The notes under the pieces are model-generated. The model did no database searches. It saw only the letters and a list, made by a program, of their open reading frames with translations, and was not told where the DNA came from. DNA of 64,000 bases from Branchinecta lynchi (taxonomy: Eukaryota > Arthropoda > Branchiopoda > Anostraca > Branchinectidae), in NCBI GenBank assembly GCA_023053575.1, contig JAKZAP010000010.1, forward strand, positions 19,032,628 through 19,096,627. The letters run 5' to 3'. Made by a program: the position numbers and the translations under genes. This document shows positions 55,611 to 64,000 of the stretch, piece after piece. Position 1 is the stretch's first letter. Each line of letters opens with the position of its first letter.

Positions 55611-56525
55611 ACAAGATCAAAGGTATCGATGGGATCCCAAAAATCTATTATTTGATTCAGACAATTGGGTCTTGTCTTCGCCAGATCCAGTCTTCGCCAG
55701 GCTAATCATCAGAGAAACCAAAGTTAAGTTATACCTTTATAAGCCATATCTATTTTGACGATACTGACCGAGACTTCCTGCTTTACTTCTGCCAAGTTTC
55801 CGGTTTCGCCCGAATTCTGAGCAAACTACTATTCCAGCAAAAAAAAGAAAATTCAGAAACGAATCCAGCGTATCTCCTTGTCCCTGTGAAGAACATCTAA
55901 TCAACTTTAAATAAAACTGTGACTTAACAAAAAAAAATCCGGTTACAACCGGATTCCGGACTAATTATATGTCTGGGTACAGAATGATTCTCATCTACAG
56001 GTTCAGCCTTTGTGCTTACCCCATAATCGGTCATCTAATCAAACTTTTGCTTTTTAAAAAGTTTCCGGTTTCGACCAGATTCCGGGCGAACTGGTTGTCT
56101 GGCGAGAAAATAATCTTCACATCGCGTTCAACATGTCTTCTTACCCTATCAAACATTCAATCAACTTCAGATGAGATATTTACCTCTAACCAACTTTCCG
56201 GTTTTTGCCGGATTCCGGACGAACTACTTGTCCAGCGAGACAATGATTTTCACCATCGGGCTCAGTATGTCTTCTTACCCCGTAACCGACTATCATGTTA
56301 GCGGTTTAAAAATAATTTGTTTTTCCCTTAATTTGAACCCCCTCCCCCACCCCTAAATGTAGAACTACAGAGCCCATCTACGAACTTGACCTTACTCTCG
56401 ACCCGAAGAATCCTCACATCAAGTTTCATCAAAATATCTCAATCTCTTCGAGAGTTATCATGCTAACAGACGGACAGACGGACAGTCATAGGTATCCCTC
56501 CACTTACGTTTTGGGATCCCAAAAA
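55611..56525 (+). mobile_element. F1 element, full-length copy G
   Basis: ACAAGATCAAAGGTATCGAT start, five core units, CATCAAGTTTCATCAAAATA tail, CGGACAGACGGACAG and the terminal GGGATCCCAAAA. Confidence 0.85.
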
Positions 56526-56652
56526 ACTGATCAGCTCCGATGCATTAACTCTCGTAATGTCTATTTACTATGAAAGTACACTGCCGATTACGCTCAATCT
56601 TGAGTAACAGGGCCGAAAACCTTGTCTCTGATTGGTTTGAACAGCGTACCTC

Positions 56653-56820
56653 ACTGTAAAAAATTTCTCCGTATAAAGATTAAAGTTAACTGCACTATCT
56701 GCTACTCTGATTCATATTATCTCTATTTGGTATTAATCTAATTTGCGTAGAGATAACAGTAATCGGAGTAGCAAGTACTGCAGTTAATTTTAATCTTTAT
56801 ACGGGAAAACTTTTTACAGT
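56653..56820. mobile_element. 168-bp hairpin MITE
   Basis: ACTGTAAAAA ... TTTTTACAGT ends, with inverted arms of about 70 bp on each side (CCGTATAAAGATTAAAGTTA versus TAATTTTAATCTTTATACGG) around an AT-rich centre. Confidence 0.85.
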
Positions 56821-56934
56821 ATACTACTGCTACTGCATTAATCACAGACGACGCGGCAGGGGTTTAGTTGTGAAAATTCTCTCGATGGGTAGAATGGAAT
56901 TTGGCTAGCTCGGATTTGTTCCCAGCGTGGCAGG

Positions 56935-57454
56935 ATCTGCGTTCGTTTTCGTCGTTCGCTCGGTACGAAGAACGTCGTTGAAATATTTCCATAGTAGTGT
57001 TTTCTTTGGCACGTTCTTTAAACGTCGTCACGAACGACGTTTTTACGAAAACGTTAATAGCCGAACTAACTTAATATTTGCAACAGCAGCCATAATAAAG
57101 TACTCAAATTTATTTTAGCATAACAGGACCAGTGTTTTAGAACTTTAATTTATTTTGTCGAGAATTTTGAAAATTCGCACCTAATTACTGAACGGAGATG
57201 CTGAAACCGACTTTCTGGCTCAGTTCGTCGTTTCAAGAAAGACGGATGAAACGGAAGTTCAACCGAACAAAGAAAAAACCTTATTGTCGGCAGTTCAACG
57301 ACGTTCACGAACGGCGTTGTAAAGAAAACGCTTGTAGTAGAACGACGGTTGAAACGACGAAAACGAACGATGTTTATACGAAAACGTTAATAGTCGAACT
57401 AACTTAATATTTGCAACAGCAGCTATAATAAAGTACTAAAATGGATTTTAGCAT
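56935..57454 (+). repeat. tandem duplication, 57037-57120 and 57361-57450
   Basis: TACGAAAACGTTAATAG, CGAACTAACTTAATATTTGC and AACAGCAGC occur in both units, with ACGTCGTT-type short palindromes between. The second unit is cut by the insertion at 57455 and resumes at 57786. Confidence 0.75.
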
Positions 57455-57785
57455 ATGATATGATATGATATTTATTACATTAAAAGCCCAAGGGCCATGG
57501 CAATACAAACACAAGGAAACACAGTAACAGACTTATTCTAACTACCACTAAAACTACGAAAAATGATATCTATGAATCATTGACAGCTTGAGGAATCTAC
57601 CCACTTTCTTTATAGTAGCATAACACTGACTCTTAAACATTTGCTCCATACATTCCTGATCGCGCTCATTTTCTCCAAATATTTCACTTCTCAAATCATT
57701 CAATTCCCTACATTCACACATGAGATGTCGGACACATTCATTCATATCTCCACACATCGGGCAGAATTACATGTGAATCATCAAC
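57455..57785 (-). mobile_element. 5'-truncated non-LTR retrotransposon fragment
   Basis: The minus strand encodes FCPMCGDMNECVRHLMCECR, a CxxC...HxxxC knuckle typical of the region after the RT domain. It continues to KKVGRFLKLSMIHRYHFS and a stop, then ATAAATATCATATCATATCA as a simple tail. It splits a sequence present uninterrupted at 57112-57130. Confidence 0.75.
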
Positions 57786-58219
57786 AGGACCATTGTTTTC
57801 AAACTTGGTTTACAACTTTAATTTGTTTTGTCGGGAATCTTAGAACAACAGTTGGAACGGCGATGCAGCTAGTGTTCCTAACTCTAGCGGCTTGAGCCTG
57901 AACAGGGTCCTTTGCCGCTAGTCATTGCCGTTGAAAAAAGACTCTAGCTGTATTAGTTTAAAAGTTGACTTTTGTGCCGTTTGCCAACTGTTTAATATCA
58001 TCACTTAGAAAGGAGCAAAGGGTAAGCTTTAATTTCAGTAGCAATGAGAGAACTTTTAAAGTTTAAGAGTATATACCATTTCTCTGCCGCAATCCCAAGT
58101 GCAAAAAGTGGAACGATGAACTTTGCTGAAATCACGAACAGAAATGGCTAGAAACAATAGATGGTAGAACTTTCGGACCTATGGAAAAACTACATTTTTT
58201 TTATTTCTCTAAATTTGTC

Positions 58220-58410
58220 TGATTATCACTCACAGAAGATACATATTGTCTGCGGGGGCTGGCAACCGCCTTACATGTTTAGCACTTTTAGATTTTAGCC
58301 ATCTTTAGTTTGAAACTGGTGCCTGTCTGCTTGCCTGCTAAAGCGGAGCTTTCCACTCGAAAGCAGAAACATGGCTCGATGAAACCTTGGCTGCACAACT
58401 TCAAACAGTC
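58220..58410 (+). repeat. dispersed repeat, copy 2
   Basis: Partner of 12225-12420 (GCCTGTCTGCTTGCCTGCTA, then GAAGCTTGGCTGCA-like text). Confidence 0.6.
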
Positions 58411-58760
58411 CTCTCTGACATAGGCTATACAACTTCTCTTCACATCACATACCGTAGGCATCTGGTTCGACGACAAGCAAAAATCATCCTTTTTGACCCC
58501 AGGCAAGAGTTCTACTGAGCTTTCCAAAATGTAAGGTCATATTCATCAATCCGACAGAGGGCCACACTCCGTAAAATCCCTACAGGTTAGACCCTTGCCA
58601 TCTCCTAGTAATAAGATGAAATCGGTGGACCAGGAACAAAAAAACACGACAAAACCGAAGTGTTGCAACACAATCAAGCCCTACACAATCATGCCTTACA
58701 GTGTGTCGATAAGAGTGAATAACGTCATCTTGTTTGTGAATAAATATTGAACTAGTACTA

Positions 58761-60437
58761 CTAAACTACTACAATCTTTGTTCTGAGCCAACGCCACACA
58801 ACATTTTCTGCAAGTAAAGCCAAGAGTGAAGCGCACATAAATATGGCGAAAATGAGGAACGCGCTTTCTAAATCTTCCAAAGAAAGTGCAACGCCAGCCG
58901 GTGGATCATCTGCTTTTTCACATCGCTTCCAGTAATGGTACAAGAGTTCTTTATTTGCAAGATAGAGAAGCAATCCACCTGAGTTTAATCGCTGATAGGT
59001 GACGCTGTATGGCCGCGTCAAGAGACTACCTTTACTGAGCAAAACAAAGCCCGAAGATTGGAAGTACGCCTCTTTCCCGATCCAGTGCAAGCATTTCCCT
59101 GTAGCTTGGACAGCTGTTCCGACACAATAATTTAGTATCGCGCTTGGTGCGTAGAAGGCTGTGTTGCCAAGTGCAACTTTCTCCAGTGCGACAGACATTG
59201 GAAAAAGCATGTCACGGTGGTTTTGGACGTACTCCGCTATCTTTTTGCCGTAGGGGTCGGCGAGACCAAGAAGGTAAGTTTGATGGGTTTCAGTGAATGC
59301 AATGTGGGAATATCCGTCAAGGTCTTTAAAAATGTTCGGACCCTCTACTGATGGTGGTATAACTTGCATTGCAGTTAGGGACTGGATGTAAACAGCGACG
59401 ACCACAACGGCTGAAATGCACCATCCTGCGCACAGAACCCGTGTTCCAAGTTGTGCTGGAGGATCTTGCCCAGCCTGGTTTACATACACCCCAAATGTGT
59501 AAAATAGATGTCGAGTGATGTTCTTGTCCTGTCGAAGGATAGGCAGCTTGATAATATGTGTGTATGCGACTACCACAGCCCATAATATGACCCCACAGAT
59601 CAGAGAAGCGAAGATTAGACCCAACCAAGCAATCGTGTCAAATGCGGCGAGTGCAAGAAACGCCTTAGTGCCCTGTCCAGGAAGAGGTCGTCTGGTAATG
59701 AACGTGAAATTTAAAAATGGTTCGTGCATTTGAAGGCAAAGATCTGCAATCTTATTCACGCCTGGTGCAACAGAAAGTGTACCAATGACGACATCGGTTG
59801 TCTTATTAGCAATCATACCCCTTGCTCCGCTCCAACCTCCGGTTGGTAGCTGAATCCCTGGTGGTGCCAGACAGGTTAGGTTATACTGAAAATCATAATG
59901 TTTCGCAATGAGGCCAGCGACGTAGGCGCTACTTCCCGTATAGCTAGAGAGATTCAGGATGTCGTTTCTATTGACAAGAACCATTACTGGTGGGATTTCT
60001 ACTGTCACGGCTTGAAATGTCCGTCCTTTCAGTTCTCTCGTAATTTCCAGTAGTGATAACTCAGTCGATTTGCGGCAAGAAAAGGGATTCTCCCTAAACT
60101 TAGTCCTCTTGAGAAACCTTATGTAGGTGTCAGCAAGCTCTGCGTAGGACTTCTCACTGCATTTCCTTTTGCCGATGACACAGTCGGGACTAGTCGAAAG
60201 CATGGTAACCCTCTGAGCAGAACGAATGTGCATATACCGTGCTATGTGCTTGCAGAAGGAGCAGGGTCCGATCACCAGTACGTCAATGCTTTTAAGGGAC
60301 GATGAACTCCATATTAGATCGAGTTGTTTAGATCTGGTTTCGTTAATAAGTATGACCTTCGGGGTCATAGCGATTCTTAGGTTCTTTGCAACTTTAAAGA
60401 TGTCATTTTCGAAAGCGGTGTAATGAAAAATTGCAAC
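58761..60437 (-). CDS. divergent ionotropic receptor (IR/iGluR family), 3' exon
   Basis: A single 558-codon exon. The 5' border at 60437 follows CTTTCTCTTTCAG in phase 0 (VAIFHYTAFENDIF...), so this exon starts before the first internal Met and needs an upstream exon with signal peptide. Layout: an N-terminal domain to about residue 135. LBD half S1 is at about 140-250 (TTDVVIGTLSVAPGVNKIAD). TM1 is at about 266-291 (WLGLIFASLICGVILWAVVV), the pore loop at about 308-323, TM3 at about 333-357 (VAVYIQSLTAMQ in place of the SYTANLTAFLT-type motif), S2 at about 361-518 and TM4 at about 523-543 (FLIFAIFMCASLLALLAENV). Where glutamate receptors have the ligand-binding Arg of S1 this protein has VNK, as in many chemosensory IRs. 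It is probably a plasma-membrane, ligand-gated cation channel subunit. Confidence 0.85.
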   Translation of the reverse strand, partial: VAIFHYTAFENDIFKVAKNLRIAMTPKVILINETRSKQLDLIWSSSSLKSIDVLVIGPCSFCKHIARYMHIRSAQRVTMLSTSPDCVIGKRKCSEKSYAELADTYIRFLKRTKFRENPFSCRKSTELSLLEITRELKGRTFQAVTVEIPPVMVLVNRNDILNLSSYTGSSAYVAGLIAKHYDFQYNLTCLAPPGIQLPTGGWSGARGMIANKTTDVVIGTLSVAPGVNKIADLCLQMHEPFLNFTFITRRPLPGQGTKAFLALAAFDTIAWLGLIFASLICGVILWAVVVAYTHIIKLPILRQDKNITRHLFYTFGVYVNQAGQDPPAQLGTRVLCAGWCISAVVVVAVYIQSLTAMQVIPPSVEGPNIFKDLDGYSHIAFTETHQTYLLGLADPYGKKIAEYVQNHRDMLFPMSVALEKVALGNTAFYAPSAILNYCVGTAVQATGKCLHWIGKEAYFQSSGFVLLSKGSLLTRPYSVTYQRLNSGGLLLYLANKELLYHYWKRCEKADDPPAGVALSLEDLESAFLIFAIFMCASLLALLAENVVWRWLRTKIVVV

Positions 60438-60749
60438 CTGAAAGAGAAAGACCTGGGGTGAAATCAGTTTCTGGACAAAGAATCACGCGAAAATTTGTCG
60501 TATCAGTAATTTGGCGCGATAGACAATGCAAAATTCCGTCACGGTTTCAAACTTTAGTACTTTACTAATTAGAGCTGTTTTTTTTTTTTTAAGTCAAGTT
60601 TGGTTTGAATCTCAAGGTTAAAAGATGACATCCATTACTGTCTATAAATAGACAATTACAGTTGGAAGTTGAACAATAAACACGTTTTAGCGAAATACTG
60701 TATATAATAATAAACAATATCAGTTTAGCCATCCATGGAACTGGGCTAT

Positions 60750-62680
60750 ACGTAACTAGCATAGGCTAATAAAGGGTGGTCCCTGCATGCCGGCGAAGAA
60801 GTGAAGGCAAATCTAGTCCAAAATATTGCCAAGTGAGCATTGGAACCATGGCTTGAAATGTGAACTGGATCACGCCGGGATGAACGATCGAGCACCGCTT
60901 TAAAGTCACAGGAGTATCGAGTACACGGCACATAAAAAATCGAAACCGACGCACAAAACTATTACGGTACCTTTCAGTTTTACAAGCGACAGGTGTGAGT
61001 TTTGGGTACTTTCATAGATGCTTTCTTGGAGGTCTGTTTCTTTCCCGTTTAAAGTGTGGAGGAAGGATATTTCGGTAGAGAGGGTGGGATAACAAATTTG
61101 TTTCGAAACGTTGGCACAGCTGTTCTCTACGAACAGAAAGGGGTTCCAGCTTGCACTCCTATAGGAGATACGAGTACGGCATTTTATGGCCACCAGTTAT
61201 AATTTGAACAGCGCGTTTTTGGATTCTTTCCAACTTATCTCAGTCACTCTTTGTAATTCCATAATGCCATGCTGGACAGGCATATTCAACTAGTGAACGG
61301 ACAAACATACTCATGAAAGAATTAACTTTCTTTAAAATATACTTGGTATTTTCCTCCCAAGACATATCTGAAGATATAATAATGCCAATGAGCTTAATTT
61401 GGTCAGAAGTAAGGTTATCAGGAATGGACGGGTGGAACTGTAGAGAGTTTTGAGAAATGAAATTGTTAGTATTTTAGATTCGTCACTGTTCACTACCATA
61501 TTCGACCGAGAAGCTTCTGTAGCAATATCCTGAATTATACCCAAAGATTGACTTTTTAAATTCTTTCCCACAACTTCTGCCAGTTATAAATCGTCTACGA
61601 ATTTCCATCGCTGATCAATATTCTGAGCAAATTCATTTATCATAATAAGAAAACACAGAGGTCCAAGCACAGTTCCCGGGGCACCCCACAAAATACTGGA
61701 AGCGCGTCTGACATGCACTGTTTATACTTTACAATTCGTACTCTATCCGTTAAAAAACCCGTACTATATTTACAATGAATTCAGGTACATTATTCTCAAT
61801 TAACTTATTTAACAGTATTTCTTAAAATCAAGCTTTCTTAAAATCAATAGCTATAAGGTTAATCCATTTATCTGGGGTGTCCAGATTCTTCAGGATAAAA
61901 TCTATAAGACTTACTAAATAATGTGTTGTAGAAGCCTTCGGGACGTTTCCATATTGACGCTGGTCAATGACTGATGCTAAGCATTTTTTCAACCATGCAG
62001 CTACAAAACCTTCATACACGCGGCTAAAAACTGAAGTCACAGAAATTAGCCTTACCCCAGTAAAATCATTAGCACCACCCTTTTGTGGTATTCGTGTAAT
62101 AAACCCCACTTTCCACTTCTTAGGGTACTGGCCACTTCGTGATATTTTACTATAAATGTTGGTCAGCTGAAGGGCTAATTCAGCTGCAAAAGCCTTAATT
62201 AACGTCACTAGGATATCAAAAGGCGTAACTGCAGTTCGTTTTAGCTTGGACAGCTTAAGTTTCACCTCGGATATCCTTATTTCAGGGATATTGATTCCAG
62301 GGAGGTCTTGAGAAGGAATACTGTGTACTTGGGATATAAAAGGCCCATTAACAGAAGGGGTCTTTGGAGAAAGTTGTGGGTAAGACTGAACAACTACGGC
62401 AAAATCGGCATTTAAATCATTGGCTGTTTTGACAGGCAGTTCGTCTTTCTTAAAATCAACAGGTGAAGGATTTTTACCAGCCAGCTTTTTTACTTCTTGA
62501 AAGAACTTCGCCAGTTTAGAAGTTAAAAGATAATCAACTTCTTTCGAATAAAAATCAGCTTGGACTTTCTTAATTTTTTTCTTTATTTCATTTCTCAGCT
62601 TGTTGGCTTCTTCACGCTTACCTTCTGTAAAAAGTTTTAATTCTTTATAAGTTTTTAACAAACCTTTCTTTTCCGTTCAG
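60750..62680 (-). pseudogene. non-LTR retrotransposon, decayed RT region
   Basis: Order on the minus strand: the long frame 62661-61828 (linker plus RT fingers/palm: GQYPKKWKVGFITRIPQKGG, STTHYLVSL, then the catalytic-type IAIDFKKA). After lesions come GAPGTVLGPLCFLIMIN and FVDDL (61700-61590), the 61571-61332 frame, RIQKRAVQIIT (about 61230), and a C-terminal tail to about 60770. At least three stops or frameshifts; no endonuclease. The 5' edge lies a few bases from the F2 hairpin at 62685. Jockey/CR1-like by general motif order; exact clade not assignable. Confidence 0.85.
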
Positions 62681-62684
62681 GAAA

Positions 62685-63756
62685 ACAAGAGCTACGAGCT
62701 CATATGGCACTTGTTACGAGTAGGCACGGCTCGGTTATGTCAATGATATATCTAGTGTTTGCTAGGTGTCTTCCCACCAAGTTTCATCTCGATCCCTCCA
62801 CTCATAGCGTTTTCCAATATTTCCGGTTCTCCCCTCCAGCTCCCCCCAAAAGTCACCGGATCCGGTCCGGATTTTAAGTGGGTCGTCTGAGGCATGAGGT
62901 CTTTCCAAATATCAAGTTACATCGAGATCCGGTCACCCGTTCAAAAGTTATAAATACCTCAAGATTCCGGATTCCCCCTCCCTCCACTCCCCCGATAGTG
63001 CCCGAATCGGCTCGGTTATGTCAATGATGTATCTAGTGTTTGCTAGGTGTCTTCCCACCAAGTTTCATCTCGATCCCTCCACTCATAGCGTTTCCAAAGA
63101 TTTCCGGTTGCCCCCTCCAGCTCCCCCCAAAAGTCACCGGATCCGGTCCAGATTTTAAGTGGGTCGTCTGAGGGATGAGGTCTTTCCAAATATCAAGTTC
63201 CATCGAGATCCGATCACCCGTTCAAAAGTTATAAATACCTCAAGATTCCGGATTCCCCCTCCCTCTACTCCCCCCACAGTACCCGAATCGGCTCGGTTAT
63301 GTCAATGATGTATCTAGTGTTTGCTAGGTGTCTTCCCACCAAGTTTCATCTCGATCCCTCCACTCATCGCGTTTCCCAAGATTTCCGGTTGCCCCCTCCA
63401 GCTCCCCCCAAAAGTCACCGGATCCGGTCCAGATTTTAAGTGGGTCGTCTGAGGGATGAGGTCTTTCCAAATATCAAGTTCCATCGAGATCCGATCCCCC
63501 GTTCAAAAGTTATAAATACCTCAAGATTCAGGATTCCCCCTCCCTCTACTCCCCCCACAGTGCCCGAATCGGCTCGGTTATGTCAACGATGTATCTAGTG
63601 TTTGCTAGGTGTCTTCCCACAAAGTTTCATCTCGATCCCTCCACTCATAGCGTTTCCCAAGATTTCCGGTTGCCCCCTCCAGCTCCCCCCAAAAGTCACC
63701 GGATCCGGTCCAGATTTTAAGTGGGTCGTCTGAGGGATGAGGTCTTTCCAAATATT
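62685..63756 (-). mobile_element. F2 element, second 281-bp array
   Basis: Hairpin end ACAAGAGCTACGAGCTCATA, then units anchored at 62997, 63278 and 63559 (281-bp spacing). They are near-identical to the 14.4-16.4 kb array in inverse orientation. The last unit is broken at CCAAATAT by the following insertion. Confidence 0.85.
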
Positions 63757-64000
63757 TATTTATTTATTTATTTATTTATTTATTTTCATTGAACTAAGGA
63801 CCAACTAGGGCCACTCAAAAACATACAAAAAAAAACAACAACAACAACATATTAAACAATAACAAAATAAGAGAGAAAAACACAAACAACAAAAAAGGTG
63901 CTTGAGCATCAAGTTCGTTGTGTATAGATCTCACCAGACCATGTCCGCCAAAGTGGCAGAGATAGCCGAAAAAGCGGCCCCGAAAGCACCCGAAGGAGCG
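63757..64000 (-). mobile_element. probable retroelement 3' end with (AAAT)n tail
   Basis: TTTATTTATTTATTTATTTA then CATTGAACTAAGGACCAACT: in minus orientation, a 3' UTR and (AAAT)n tail inserted into the F2 unit. On the plus strand an ATG at 63941 starts an open frame (SAKVAEIAEKAAPKAPEGA) cut by the window edge. I cannot say which strand is coding. Confidence 0.45.

Overview
This window is nuclear DNA from an invertebrate, most likely an arthropod or other protostome. Three things point there. The one long ORF is a divergent ionotropic glutamate receptor of the protostome IR type. All three supported genes are split by introns with GT/AG borders. There is also a short TTAGG run, the arthropod telomere motif, which is only a weak hint. 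The sequence is AT-rich, repeat-dominated and contains a 100-N assembly gap (16903-17002). Most ORFs of 60-110 codons fall inside repeats or are chance frames.

Genes. (1) A six-exon gene on + (4030-9591) was rebuilt from splice borders. All five junctions are phase-compatible and give 254 codons plus a stop from the ATG at 4050. It has a tryptophan/CYWP/TYTEA-type N-terminal module and a C-terminal APPIA repeat. (2) A gene on + has an exon at 18108-18281 and a last exon at 41477-41723, joined in phase across a 23-kb intron full of repeats. The last exon encodes one complete C2H2 zinc finger of the U1/JAZ type. (3) An IR-like receptor on - has a large 3' exon at 58761-60437 encoding 558 residues. 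Its 5' exons were not found.

Mobile DNA fills the rest. F1 elements of about 0.9-1.3 kb carry GGGATCCC palindromes near both ends and about 135-bp internal tandem units; roughly a dozen full or partial copies are present. F2 is a 281-bp repeat arranged as near-identical arrays within defined ends at 14.2-16.4 kb (+) and 62.7-63.76 kb (-), with diverged copies elsewhere. Other families are TTAA-flanked MITEs with AGGAC ends, several foldback MITEs, inverted-arm elements whose arms carry a hammerhead-like core, and 5'-truncated non-LTR retrotransposons (17.3-18.0, 40.1-40.5, 57.5-57.8, 60.75-62.68 and 63.76-64.0 kb).

Region by region: 0-4 kb repeats; 4-9.6 kb gene 1 with elements in its introns; 9.6-18 kb F1/F2 cluster and gap; 18.1-41.7 kb gene 2, mostly intron; 41.7-58 kb repeats, including a 1.7-kb 109/120-bp array; 58.7-60.4 kb receptor; 60.7-64 kb a decayed retrotransposon abutting an F2 array. 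Nothing suggests that the three genes act in one pathway.
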